Under the pieces are notes generated by a model. The model ran no database searches. It was not told the origin of the DNA and saw only the letters and a program-made list of their open reading frames with translations. A program made the translations under genes and the position numbers. DNA of 18,513 bases from Desulfarculales bacterium UBA702 (GTDB lineage Bacteria > Desulfobacterota > Syntrophobacteria > Syntrophobacterales > Syntrophobacteraceae), in the NCBI GenBank assembly GCA_002298165.1, contig DBMI01000089.1, positions 36,720 through 55,232 of the forward strand, in the 5' to 3' direction. The number at the start of each line of letters is the position of its first letter. The first letter of the stretch is position 1. Shown piece by piece: positions 1 through 7,007 of the stretch.

Positions 1-626
1 TGACCGCGGCAGATGATTTCCTTCAAAACGTCGTTTTGCACGGTGCCGCCGACTTTGTCCCAGGGAACTCCCTGTTCATCGGCTATCGCAAGATACATCC
101 CAAGGAGTACCGTTGCCGCGGCATTGATGGTCATCGACGTGGTGACTTTATCAAGAGGAATGCGGTTAAACAATATCCTCATATCGTCTATGTGATCGAC
201 CGCCACGCCAACCTTGCCAACTTCACCCATTGAAAGGGGATGGTCGCTGTCGTAGCCTGCCTGAGTCGGGAGCTGGAAAGCCACGCTGAGGCCGGTCTGG
301 CCCTGGTTGAGCAGATAATGATAACGCTCGTTGGTGCCCTTTGCATCTCCGAACCCTGCATACTGACGCATCGTCCAGTAGCGGCCACGGTACATGGTCG
401 GCTGTACACCGCGGGTGAACGGAAACTGTCCCGGATAGCTAAGGTCACGGTCATAATCCAGCCCCGTAACATCCAGAGGGGTATAGAGCCGTTCGACCGG
501 AGTGCCGGAGATAGTTGTGAAAACAGGTTTTGCTTCGGGGTTCTTCGCCAAGGTCTTAGCAACAGGTCCCTGGTCCCACTTTTCTTTACCAGCTTGAATT
601 TTTTGCAGTACCTTCTCGTCAAACAT
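1..626 (-). CDS. Methylmalonyl-CoA mutase, large (catalytic) subunit, N-terminal part; runs off the left edge
   Basis: This gene encodes the substrate-binding part of the adenosylcobalamin-dependent mutase that interconverts succinyl-CoA and (R)-methylmalonyl-CoA in propionate metabolism. About 208 codons are visible; the rest, including any B12-binding domain, lies beyond the edge. The ATG at 626 is preceded by GAGGAGG eight bases upstream. Family motifs are clear: TMRQYAGFG at residues 85-93, GLSVAFQLPTQAGYDSDHP, GEVGKVGVAVD, TSMTINAAA and GTVQNDVLKE. Known determinants of methylmalonyl-CoA mutase (Propionibacterium numbering) are present: Tyr89 in RQY, Gln197 in VQND and Arg207 near the edge. 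Isobutyryl-CoA mutases carry Phe and Gln at positions 89 and 207, so the residues favour methylmalonyl-CoA as substrate. Whether this is a fused or a two-subunit enzyme cannot be told from the visible part. A promoter is proposed about 240 bases upstream. Confidence 0.92.
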   Translation of the reverse strand, partial: MFDEKVLQKIQAGKEKWDQGPVAKTLAKNPEAKPVFTTISGTPVERLYTPLDVTGLDYDRDLSYPGQFPFTRGVQPTMYRGRYWTMRQYAGFGDAKGTNERYHYLLNQGQTGLSVAFQLPTQAGYDSDHPLSMGEVGKVGVAVDHIDDMRILFNRIPLDKVTTSMTINAAATVLLGMYLAIADEQGVPWDKVGGTVQNDVLKEIICRG

Positions 627-689
627 ACGCAGCCTCCTCAACTCGAAATTCCACAAGACACCCCGCTGGTTGCTTCAGCGGATTCTGTT

Positions 690-718
690 AAAAAAAGCAC
701 GAACCGCAACACAGTTCG
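690..718 (-). promoter_or_regulatory. Weak hairpin with T-run in the mutase leader (possible attenuator)
   Basis: On the minus strand, between the proposed mutase promoter and the start codon, CGAAC (718-714) can pair with GTTCG (704-700), and seven T residues follow (696-690). The stem is only five pairs with a nine-base loop, so it may not function. I found no cobalamin-riboswitch B12 box in this leader. Confidence 0.2.
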
Positions 719-867
719 GCGCCCTTGGCCCTTTTTCCTCTCCGTCTAACTCACGGAAAAAATAGACCTGAGCATAGTGAAAAAGAAGGATTTAGGAGCG
801 AACATGCGCCACCCGGCCCGCCTGGCCGCAACAGAGGGGCAGGGAGTAGAGAAATTGATCACATTCG

Positions 868-896
868 TCTATAGCAGCAAGTGCCTAAAGAATCAA
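868..896 (-). promoter_or_regulatory. Likely sigma70 promoter for the methylmalonyl-CoA mutase gene
   Basis: Read on the minus strand, TTGATT (896-891) is separated by exactly 17 bases from TATAGA (873-868). Each box matches four of six consensus positions. Transcription would begin near 861 and give a leader of about 235 bases. The site lies just downstream, in the minus direction, of a terminator-like hairpin, which fits the start of a new transcription unit. Confidence 0.45.
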
Positions 897-918
897 ACAC
901 ATTTGACGCGCACATCGT

Positions 919-959
919 GAAAAACAGCAAAAGCCGCCCGCAAAGGCAGCGGATGCGGC
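919..959 (-). terminator. Terminator-like hairpin on the minus strand, upstream of the mutase promoter
   Basis: On the minus strand GCCGC, a two-base bulge (AT) and CCGC (959-949) pair with GCGG and GCGGC (941-933) across a seven-base loop. The T-rich tract TTTTGCTGTTTTT follows. Nine G/C-rich pairs plus the T tract make a plausible intrinsic terminator. It would stop leftward transcription coming from the threonine ammonia-lyase gene before the mutase promoter. Confidence 0.5.
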
Positions 960-1097
960 GAAACTGCGCAAAACTCCCGCCAATCCAATGCGGCTTTCAA
1001 GAGGGGATCAGGTAAAATTTTTTTGATATCAACTGCCGCAAATAAATTATTTTCACATTTTATTCCCGGATTAGGGCTGAAATAACTAATAATAAGC

Positions 1098-1127
1098 TTG
1101 AAATTTTGTGAAAAGTTGTGCTAAGAT
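1098..1127 (+). promoter_or_regulatory. Likely sigma70 promoter for the small cysteine-rich protein
   Basis: TTGAAA (1098-1103) and TAAGAT (1122-1127) are spaced by 18 bases inside an AT-rich stretch (about 1010-1140). The expected start of transcription, near 1134, leaves a leader of about 50 bases with a good ribosome binding site. The rest of the 627-1182 interval shows no coding region. Confidence 0.45.
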
Positions 1128-1182
1128 GTTTTTCGCGTATTCTCTTTTCACTCTAGCCTTCTGCCCCGGAGGAATTTAGCTC

Positions 1183-1371
1183 ATGATCCCCTTTGCACGC
1201 ACGTTGGAAAGTCCTTGCCGTAGATGCGAAAACATTGACCAGAATAAAGATGACTGCGCAAAAAATTGCGCCAGACTAAGCGCCTTCCAAGCCGCCATCC
1301 TGCGACAGGATGAGCTCAACATCAAAAATTTCCAGGTCCGACTCCCTCGCCCCGCCTTCGCCGGCAAGTAG
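1183..1371 (+). CDS. Small four-cysteine protein, probably metal-binding; function unknown
   Basis: This is a 62-residue protein that I do not recognise by name. The ATG has a strong GGAGGA ribosome binding site 9 bases upstream. The cysteines are spaced C12-x2-C15-x9-C25-x3-C29, followed by ARLSAFQAA, so the N-terminal half looks like a small zinc- or iron-binding knuckle. The tail from about residue 45 has many basic residues and prolines (QVRLPRPAFAGK). There is no signal peptide or membrane segment, so it should be cytoplasmic. It stands alone: a promoter-like sequence lies upstream and a strong intrinsic terminator begins about 60 bases after the stop. Having its own complete transcription signals is the main reason to believe in it despite its size. 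It could be a small regulator or an adaptor; nothing in the sequence decides between them. Confidence 0.65.
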   Translation: MIPFARTLESPCRRCENIDQNKDDCAKNCARLSAFQAAILRQDELNIKNFQVRLPRPAFAGK

Positions 1372-1430
1372 CCCGGTTCTGCCGACGCTTGTTTAATGTA
1401 AAGATTCATCCGCTAATTTAGCCCATTGAA

Positions 1431-1455
1431 GGCGGCATTCCAATGCCGCCTTTTT
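1431..1455 (+). terminator. Strong intrinsic terminator of the small cysteine-rich gene
   Basis: GGCGGCAT (1431-1438) pairs perfectly with ATGCCGCC (1443-1450) across the loop TCCA, and TTTTT follows at once. Only the plus strand has the T-run, so it ends the transcript of the small gene at 1183-1371. Between it and the next gene (1456-1618) I see nothing supportable. Confidence 0.85.
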
Positions 1456-1618
1456 CGAATCCGTTTAGCTTCGAACCGCTAACCGATGTGGATGGCTTCT
1501 ATTTATATATTGAGCGCCTCCGTAGGTTCAAATCCAATCACGCACAATGGAAAAAGCAAAACCCGGCGCTCCGGCGTCAAAAAGACTCCCGCGGCAATGG
1601 CTGAAATGGGTATAAAAA

Positions 1619-2836
1619 TCAAATGCGGTTTTTTTCAGGGTCGACTTTATAGCCCGATTGTTCGAGAGCGTGGAGGACTTGGGTTATGTGTTCGAAATTC
1701 CGGGTTTCGATTTCGAGCTCGACTTGGCTCTGGTAAATTGTCAGGGCCGCGCCCCCGCGGTTGTGGTATATCTGAAGTACGTTTGCACCGGTTCCGGCAA
1801 TGACTGTCAGAAGCGAGGCAAGGGCACCTGGGACGTCGTCGAGGCAAATGCTGAAATGCATGATGCGGCCATGCCCGGTGAGGCCCTTTCGCAGGACCCT
1901 GTCCAGAAGGGGAGTGTCCATATTACCGCCACTTATCACCAGCACCGCCTTTTGTCCGGGTAAGATCCGGACCGCGCCGCTCAGGAGCGCCGCCACCGGA
2001 ACGGCGCCTGCCCCTTCCGCCAGGATCTTGTTAGACTCGAGCAGCATAAGGACAGCCTCTGCAATGGTGTCCTCGTCAACTGTGACGATTTCATCTACCT
2101 TCTCCCGGATTACCTTGAATGGGATCCCGCCGATTTGCTTCACCGCTATCCCATCCGCGATCGAACGTTTAGCATCGACAATTACCGAGCGGCCGGCATC
2201 GAGCGCCTCTACGGCGGAGGGGCATGCAGAGGCCTGTACCCCGATTATCCTAATATCGGGCCTGATCGCCCTGGCAGCGGAGGCGATCCCAGAAATGAGG
2301 CCGCCTCCTCCGACAGGGACAATGATGATATCGGCATCAGGCAGGTCCTCCAGTATCTCGAGTCCGATGGTACCCTGCCCGGCTATGATAAGCGGGTCGT
2401 CAAACGGGTGAATGAAGGTCATTCCAGCTTTAGCAAGCTTTTTTGCCCGGACTATGCAATCCGCAATATTGTGGCCCGCGAGTATGACCTCGCCGCCATA
2501 CCCCCGCGTGGCCTCCTGCTTTGAGATCGAGGACCATAGCGGCATTACGATCAAAGACCGAATACCGGCCCTGCCGGCCGCAAGCGCCACGCCTTGGGCA
2601 TGGTTCCCGGCCGAGGCCGCAACTATGCCTTCAATGCCGATCCGATCTCGCTCGGAAAGTATCTTGAAGGTTGCACCCCTGATTTTAAAAGAACCCGTCT
2701 CCTGGAGGTTTTCCAGCTTGAGCCTGACGTCAGCTCCGGCTAGCCTCCCAAGGGCTGGGGATTGGATGAGGGGTGTGCGGATTATCCTGCCGCGAAGCAC
2801 TTCCGCGGCCTTTTGGATCTGGGCAGGTGAAATCAT
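1619..2836 (-). CDS. Threonine ammonia-lyase (threonine dehydratase), PLP-dependent, with C-terminal ACT domain
   Basis: The enzyme deaminates L-threonine to 2-oxobutanoate and ammonia, either for isoleucine synthesis or for threonine breakdown. The protein has 405 residues, the usual length of the medium form. The PLP lysine is K51 in SFKIRGA, the substrate and phosphate loops are SAGNHAQG (75-82) and VGGGGLISG (175-183), and SGGNMD follows near residue 300. From about residue 328 the sequence has ACT-domain character (HFSICLDDVPGALASLLTVI), which in this family binds an allosteric amino acid. The ATG at 2836 lacks a clear Shine-Dalgarno sequence, but an in-frame stop lies about 35 bases upstream and leaves no other ATG. 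No branched-chain biosynthesis genes adjoin it, so IlvA and TdcB roles cannot be separated by context. In a cell with methylmalonyl-CoA mutase, 2-oxobutanoate could also feed the propionyl-CoA pool (inference). Confidence 0.93.
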   Translation of the reverse strand: MISPAQIQKAAEVLRGRIIRTPLIQSPALGRLAGADVRLKLENLQETGSFKIRGATFKILSERDRIGIEGIVAASAGNHAQGVALAAGRAGIRSLIVMPLWSSISKQEATRGYGGEVILAGHNIADCIVRAKKLAKAGMTFIHPFDDPLIIAGQGTIGLEILEDLPDADIIIVPVGGGGLISGIASAARAIRPDIRIIGVQASACPSAVEALDAGRSVIVDAKRSIADGIAVKQIGGIPFKVIREKVDEIVTVDEDTIAEAVLMLLESNKILAEGAGAVPVAALLSGAVRILPGQKAVLVISGGNMDTPLLDRVLRKGLTGHGRIMHFSICLDDVPGALASLLTVIAGTGANVLQIYHNRGGAALTIYQSQVELEIETRNFEHITQVLHALEQSGYKVDPEKNRI

Positions 2837-2876
2837 AGGAGTTTTCCGGCGGGTTAAATGAGGTGGTCACAGGGTC

Positions 2877-2920
2877 TTCGTGCCCCCAATTGCTAATCGA
2901 AACTGAATGTTGGGCACGAA
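2877..2920. repeat. Inverted repeat upstream of threonine ammonia-lyase (possible operator)
   Basis: TTCGTGCCC (2877-2885) and GGGCACGAA (2912-2920) form a perfect 9-bp inverted repeat with a 26-base spacer. It lies roughly 40-85 bases before the start codon of the minus-strand lyase gene, where a promoter or operator would be expected. No T-run follows on either strand, so it is not an intrinsic terminator. Assignment as an operator is inference from position only. Confidence 0.35.
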
Positions 2921-2990
2921 AAACCGGTCCGTCGCCCAAATAGTTTTTCGAAAAATGCTAAGCAAAATTGGATGGCGCGAACCTGATGAA

Positions 2991-3025
2991 CGTCATTCCC
3001 GCAGCGCTTCTGGGCGGGAATGACG
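2991..3025. repeat. Palindromic CGTCATTCCCGC hairpin repeat
   Basis: CGTCATTCCCGC (2991-3002) pairs perfectly with GCGGGAATGACG (3014-3025) across an 11-base loop. ATTCCC...GGGAAT palindromes are a known class of dispersed intergenic repeat in bacteria (dRS3 of Neisseria is one example). It lies downstream of the minus-strand PAS kinase gene but has no T-run. The rest of the 2837-3153 interval holds no gene that I can support. Confidence 0.65.
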
Positions 3026-3106
3026 ATGTTCGAAGCTAAGATCCCGATCATGCAGCGGGCTTGGGCAACAACTCCAAAACCTGTGCCCACCCTTTTCTTC
3101 TGTTTC

Positions 3107-3150
3107 CCGTCATCTGCATCCGTCATCTGCATCCGTCATCCGTCATCCGT
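3107..3150. repeat. Short tandem repeat, 13-mer then 7-mer units
   Basis: The 13-base unit CCGTCATCTGCAT occurs twice in tandem (3107-3119 and 3120-3132). The shortened unit CCGTCAT follows twice (3133-3139 and 3140-3146), then a partial unit. The array ends four bases before the stop codon of the PAS histidine kinase on the minus strand. It looks like replication-slippage repeat DNA that could vary in length between strains. Confidence 0.75.
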
Positions 3151-3153
3151 CCG

Positions 3154-4380
3154 CTACTGCGGTTCCTTTGCAAGGATAAGGACGAAATCGGAACCGTCGC
3201 GCTTGGCTTCGTACCAGATATCGCCGCCGTGCTTTCGCACAATTTCGCGAATCAAATAGAGGCCCATTCCGAAACCGTCTTTTTTCTCCGCGCCGACGTC
3301 GATCTGTGTGAATTTTGTAAAAAGCCTGTCCCGGAATTCCTCGGGAATCGGGTTGCCGCTGTTATAGACGTTTAAGCGGTAAAAGCCTCCGTGGTCCTCG
3401 AAGCCGAAGGCAATATTGCAGCATTTACCACCGTATTTTATGGCATTCTTGAAAAGATTTCTAAACACCGCCTTCAGCCACATCATTCTGACGCTGATTG
3501 GAATGCAACCGGCAGGAATGGCACCGAGGCGGTTGTCGATTGTTATCCGATGGAGTTCGATTTCGTTTGAAACTTCGTCAAGCACTGGATCGATGATGTC
3601 CTGTCTGAGGTCAACCATCTCTCGATCTGCACGCGCGGTACCTTCAAGAGAGTGGGCCCTGCCCAGGCAATCTTCTGCAATTCCGATCAGGTGGCGCACC
3701 CGCGCGAGCAGTTCCTGGACAGTGTTAATTACACTTTCATCCATGTGCCCGAAGGAGCCGCGCATTAGAAGTTTCAAAGTGGCGGCAATCGAGACAAGCG
3801 GACCCCGGATATCATGCGACATGATCATCAGCATGTTCAGAATGTCAGTATTGAGATCCCGTATCCGCCGCTCAGACTCGGTGAGTTCCCTGTTTGCCTT
3901 TTCAGCCTCCAGGCACGCCTCCTGCAACTGTTTGATTTCGGTGATATCCCGAAGGACCCCCTCACAGGAAATCGCTCCGTCTTCTTCAAACCACAGGCCG
4001 GCGGTTATCGACGCGGTAAAGAAGGTCCCGTCACATCTTCTCATTCCCACCTCGAAGTCCTTGATGAAGCCTTCCGCCTCAATACGGCGCTGGAATACCT
4101 TTCCTTCCTCGGGATTGCAAAACAGGATGCCGACGGTATCGAGAGCAAGCATGGCTTCCTTGGTCGCAAACCTGAAAAGGTCAACCCCAGCCTGGTTTAT
4201 GTCCAGTATTTTGCCTTTGCGGCTGGTAATAAAATGCATCTCGCCCGCCGAGTCGAAGAGGCGCTTGTATTTTAGTTCGACATTGCTAAACGTCTCCCTC
4301 ATCTGGGGATGTTGGGACAACTCCGAATTAATTTCCCAGGACTCTGGATTTTCGGAGCATCCTTCTTTTTCGTCTGCCAT
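3154..4380 (-). CDS. Soluble PAS-domain sensor histidine kinase
   Basis: This is a 408-residue cytoplasmic two-component kinase without membrane segments or signal peptide. A PAS domain spans about residues 32-150 (YKRLFDSAGEMHFITSRKGKILDINQAG at its start, GVLRDITEIK at its end) and is followed by a short coiled linker. The H-box is MSHDIRGPL with the phosphoacceptor H189. The ATPase domain shows the N-box NLFKNAIKYGG (N312), a divergent G1 box NSGNPIPEE (the usual Asp is Asn340) and the G2 box GFGMGLYL. The Asn in place of the G1-box Asp is unusual and may weaken nucleotide binding. The ATG has GGGAGA about 6 bases upstream. It sits 72 bases downstream of an H-box protein in the same direction, so the two are probably co-transcribed. 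No response regulator is adjacent, so the partner is unknown. Confidence 0.9.
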   Translation of the reverse strand: MADEKEGCSENPESWEINSELSQHPQMRETFSNVELKYKRLFDSAGEMHFITSRKGKILDINQAGVDLFRFATKEAMLALDTVGILFCNPEEGKVFQRRIEAEGFIKDFEVGMRRCDGTFFTASITAGLWFEEDGAISCEGVLRDITEIKQLQEACLEAEKANRELTESERRIRDLNTDILNMLMIMSHDIRGPLVSIAATLKLLMRGSFGHMDESVINTVQELLARVRHLIGIAEDCLGRAHSLEGTARADREMVDLRQDIIDPVLDEVSNEIELHRITIDNRLGAIPAGCIPISVRMMWLKAVFRNLFKNAIKYGGKCCNIAFGFEDHGGFYRLNVYNSGNPIPEEFRDRLFTKFTQIDVGAEKKDGFGMGLYLIREIVRKHGGDIWYEAKRDGSDFVLILAKEPQ

Positions 4381-4452
4381 CGTTCATCTCCCGCGGTCGA
4401 TTATTTCCCGCTTAGATTTCGTGGATGGGCCAGCGCAGTCCGGCGCCGAACT

Positions 4453-5898
4453 TTAGTCTGTCAGGCCAATTCCGTAATCTCCGCACACGCCGGCATTAAC
4501 GCCGGGAGCTATGCGGGCAATGTCCTCGGCCCATGTGCCATATCTCAGGGACTGCAGTATCCTTGTCGCCTTCTCTTCGACCTCCGGGATAATCAGAACC
4601 AATGTCCTCAAGGATTTGAGCACCCGAAGTACCTGCTCCTTATGAGCAACAGGCAGTGAAGGATATTCGACGAGCCGCACAACCTCATCAATCTGGTGAA
4701 GATTGCTGGAATTGATATTGATGTAAGCAAGCCTGGACCATTCCTCCAAAATCTCCGGGGGAAAGCCGTTAACCTTGCCTACCAGGGTCTTTTCCATACC
4801 GGTGCGAAGTGAATCAGACAAGCGGTCCAGAAGCGACTTTATCTCTGGCGCATCCCATACCGCATTGGCGGAAAGCAGCTTCTCCCATTTCGGCCGGATC
4901 TTGTTTGTAACCCAGTCTTGCTCCTGGTATGGGGAAAGGGATATCCTGGCCAGTTCTTTCTGTTCCGCAAGAAGCGTCTCGCTTATTGCAAAGATATCGC
5001 TGCCCGGCTTGAGAAAAGCACGCTTTTGCTCGAGTTCCGAGGAAAGCGTTCCAAGAATGGCCCCCTTCCATTCGAGACCCGAAACATGGGTTTGCAGCAG
5101 GTGTTCCCAGCTTTCGCGAATGATTGCCACCTGTGCATTTATGGCAGTAAAGACAAACCCGAGCTTTACCATGGTGTTTCTGAGTTCATGGGCCAGGATT
5201 TCACAGCTTTGAAGTCTTTGCCGGGCAAAATCCTTACGCGCCCTGTAGAGCATATCATTGATGTAGAGTGAAAGCAGTTCGGTCCCGAGACTCTGGGAAA
5301 GCTCCCGTATTGCCCGAATCGAACTGTCGCCCACCTTTAGGCTGCCTGGTTCGAAATGAATCTTTATTACCGCGGCTACAATGTAGCCGGTATCCTGCCA
5401 GATTGGATTTCCGAAGTGATCGAGGGGATAACAGAGCCCGTCGGCGGCACTTCCGTACAGGCTTTCCTTGGAAACCAGCACGGGTTCCATATGGTAGTGG
5501 TCTTCGACCTCTCCCCGGAGCTGTTTTCGAACGCTGCGTTCATCTTCCTGCGGGTTGTCTGCTGTCCAGCTCAGTTGCTTCTCGACACACCAGCCCATTG
5601 CCTCCAGAGGGCGGCCTGGTTGATCGCGGTACTGCTCCCAGTTCTTCCCCGGCGGATTGTAGTCCGATGCTGCCGGAAGACCCCATTCGATTTCTTGAGA
5701 ACTTGGCTGCCTGCTCCCTGAGGTGATCCGAACGGCCGTTAGGTCCGGCATCAAACCGATCCTGTAAATGGTGCCTTTCGTAGCATTTTCGAGGCATGCC
5801 AGGATCGTTTTGATCATGGTCCTGCACGATGTTTCGAGCAGGCTGTCGAATTTTTCCATGCAATTCTCCAGGGCTGGTGCTCTGTCGCGAAGAGACAT
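4453..5898 (-). CDS. H-box protein related to histidine kinases but without a visible ATPase domain; function unknown
   Basis: This is a 481-residue soluble protein. I chose the ATG at 5898 because AAGGA precedes it and a good promoter lies just upstream. A longer in-frame reading to 6021 would start upstream of that promoter. Residues 20-185 may form a GAF-like sensor fold (inference from pattern: LYGSAADGLCYPLDHFGNPIW and YIVAAVIKIHFEPG). Next comes a helical segment with EILAHELRNTMVKLGFVF around H237, closely resembling a histidine-kinase H-box. The remaining 230 residues are mostly helical and lack the N, G1 and G2 boxes of the kinase ATPase domain. The protein could be a phosphotransfer dimer, a dead kinase or a scaffold that depends on another kinase. 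The next gene in the operon is a complete PAS kinase, which makes a joint role attractive but unproven. Confidence 0.75.
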   Translation of the reverse strand: MSLRDRAPALENCMEKFDSLLETSCRTMIKTILACLENATKGTIYRIGLMPDLTAVRITSGSRQPSSQEIEWGLPAASDYNPPGKNWEQYRDQPGRPLEAMGWCVEKQLSWTADNPQEDERSVRKQLRGEVEDHYHMEPVLVSKESLYGSAADGLCYPLDHFGNPIWQDTGYIVAAVIKIHFEPGSLKVGDSSIRAIRELSQSLGTELLSLYINDMLYRARKDFARQRLQSCEILAHELRNTMVKLGFVFTAINAQVAIIRESWEHLLQTHVSGLEWKGAILGTLSSELEQKRAFLKPGSDIFAISETLLAEQKELARISLSPYQEQDWVTNKIRPKWEKLLSANAVWDAPEIKSLLDRLSDSLRTGMEKTLVGKVNGFPPEILEEWSRLAYININSSNLHQIDEVVRLVEYPSLPVAHKEQVLRVLKSLRTLVLIIPEVEEKATRILQSLRYGTWAEDIARIAPGVNAGVCGDYGIGLTD

Positions 5899-5929
5899 TA
5901 ATCCTTTTTGATTGTCCCGCCAACAAATG

Positions 5930-5958
5930 ATACTAAATGACAAACCCTCACTTATCAA
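5930..5958 (-). promoter_or_regulatory. Likely sigma70 promoter of the H-box protein / PAS kinase operon
   Basis: On the minus strand TTGATA (5958-5953; five of six matches) stands 17 bases before TAGTAT (5935-5930). Transcription would start near 5923 and leave a leader of about 25 bases with the ribosome binding site AAGGA. This supports the start codon at 5898. Confidence 0.55.
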
Positions 5959-6093
5959 GAATATCGTGCATTTCGAGCAATACGATAACCAAAATCCGAT
6001 AATTCCGATCGATGCTCCCAATTACCGGATTATTGTGGACGAATGGATCAATTGATTTGACAGGTCACGTTAAAATGTTAGTTTTCTAATCTT

Positions 6094-6123
6094 TTGACAA
6101 CTGGACCGGCAATTCGATGTATG
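6094..6123 (+). promoter_or_regulatory. Possible promoter of the ABC ATPase gene
   Basis: A perfect TTGACA box occurs at 6094-6099, but the best -10 candidates 17-18 bases later (ATGTAT or TGTATG) are poor. A second perfect TTGACA at 6057-6062 also lacks a good partner at normal spacing. A promoter somewhere in this divergent region is needed; the exact boxes are uncertain. Confidence 0.3.
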
Positions 6124-6148
6124 AATATATTTAACAGGGAAGTCAATT

Positions 6149-6868
6149 TTGGGACCTCTGCTGTGGGCGAAAAATTTGCGGCTGATGAACTCGACCAAGG
6201 AGATCTTCCGCGTCGATTCCTTTTCGATGATGCGGGGAGAAGCGGTTGCCCTGGTCGGACCGAATGGGGCAGGTAAAACCAGCCTGCTTCTGGCCCTTGC
6301 CCTTCTTGTGCCTCCCACCTCAGGTACAATCGAATTCGACGGCAACGTGGCCGCCGCGGGAAACATCCTTGCGCTTCGCCGCCGTATGGCCGTTGTCTTC
6401 CAGGAATCGACCCTTCTGGACATGACTGTTTCCTCGAATCTTTTAACCGCTCTTCGCATCAGGAACGTAGCTCGTGGGGAATCGCTCGCCAGAATGGAAA
6501 AGTGGCTGGAAGTCTTCGGAGTCGCACATCTAAAAGGACGCCAGGCGCGCTCGCTTTCCGGCGGGGAAGCACAGCGAGTGAGTCTTGCCCGCGCATTCGC
6601 CCTTGAACCCGACCTCCTTTTCCTCGATGAGCCTTTTGCCTCCCTGGACTATCCAACCAGAAACAGCCTCCTGGACGATCTTGGGCAGGTTATAAAGAAA
6701 ATGGGAATGACCACACTTTTCGTAACCCACGACTACACCGAGATCCCTCATCTTGCCGAGAGAACCGCTGTCATGTTCGAAGGCCGAATGATAAAATCCG
6801 GATCCAACCGGGAGATCCTTGGTGAAGATTATCTGGAAAGAAGGTGCCGGGTTCCCTGGGAGGACTGA
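6149..6868 (+). CDS. ABC transporter ATP-binding protein, possibly tungstate/molybdate-type; no permease nearby
   Basis: This is a 239-residue ATPase subunit of an ABC importer. The start is TTG at 6149 with AGGGA eight bases upstream; no ATG in frame keeps the first strand of the fold. Walker A is GPNGAGKT (37-44), the Q-loop is VFQES (Q85), the signature is LSGGEAQR (136-143), Walker B is LLFLDEP (156-162) and the switch histidine is H194 in VTHD. The signature LSGGEAQR followed by LARAFALEPDLLFLDEPFASLD resembles TupC/WtpC-type oxyanion importers, but this is an impression of similarity only. No membrane permease or binding protein lies on either side, so the ATPase must work with partners encoded elsewhere or has been separated from them. 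It is divergent from the H-box protein and is followed by the Qse-like operon after about 140 bases without a clear terminator. Confidence 0.85.
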   Translation: MGPLLWAKNLRLMNSTKEIFRVDSFSMMRGEAVALVGPNGAGKTSLLLALALLVPPTSGTIEFDGNVAAAGNILALRRRMAVVFQESTLLDMTVSSNLLTALRIRNVARGESLARMEKWLEVFGVAHLKGRQARSLSGGEAQRVSLARAFALEPDLLFLDEPFASLDYPTRNSLLDDLGQVIKKMGMTTLFVTHDYTEIPHLAERTAVMFEGRMIKSGSNREILGEDYLERRCRVPWED

Positions 6869-7007
6869 AAATTGAGTGAATAGCTCGTTTCTGTCGAAGC
6901 TCTCGTTCTGGCTGAAAAAAATGCTTTTTATCGGGCACTTTTTCGATTAATTTTGTTTTTCGCTGCTTTTTGCATGATTTACTATTACGATGTCAGGCGG
7001 CCCCGCG

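Noticed and set aside
1515..1545. tRNA-like T-arm sequence (GGTTCAAATCC) after the small-gene terminator
   Set aside because: The flanking five-base arms do not pair, and no acceptor, D or anticodon stem can be built around it.
1800..2411. A 203-codon open frame on the plus strand inside the threonine ammonia-lyase gene
   Set aside because: The product is low-complexity (Ser, Pro, Ala, Ile) and the opposite strand encodes a full enzyme with PLP and ACT motifs.
3416..4456. A 346-codon open frame on the plus strand, antisense to the PAS kinase
   Set aside because: Its translation is rich in Ser, Arg and Ile without any domain pattern, while the minus strand encodes a complete kinase with all boxes. 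It is a frame-shadow of the kinase gene.
5899..6021. N-terminal extension of the H-box protein starting at 6021
   Set aside because: The extra 41 residues resemble no domain, a good promoter lies inside the extension, and ATG 5898 has its own ribosome binding site.
6930..6975. Possible sigma54 -24/-12 promoter before the Qse-like operon (GGGCAC then TTTTT)
   Set aside because: The -12 element lacks the required GC at the right spacing (CGATT instead of TTGCT), and a nearby TTGCA has no GG 10 bases upstream.
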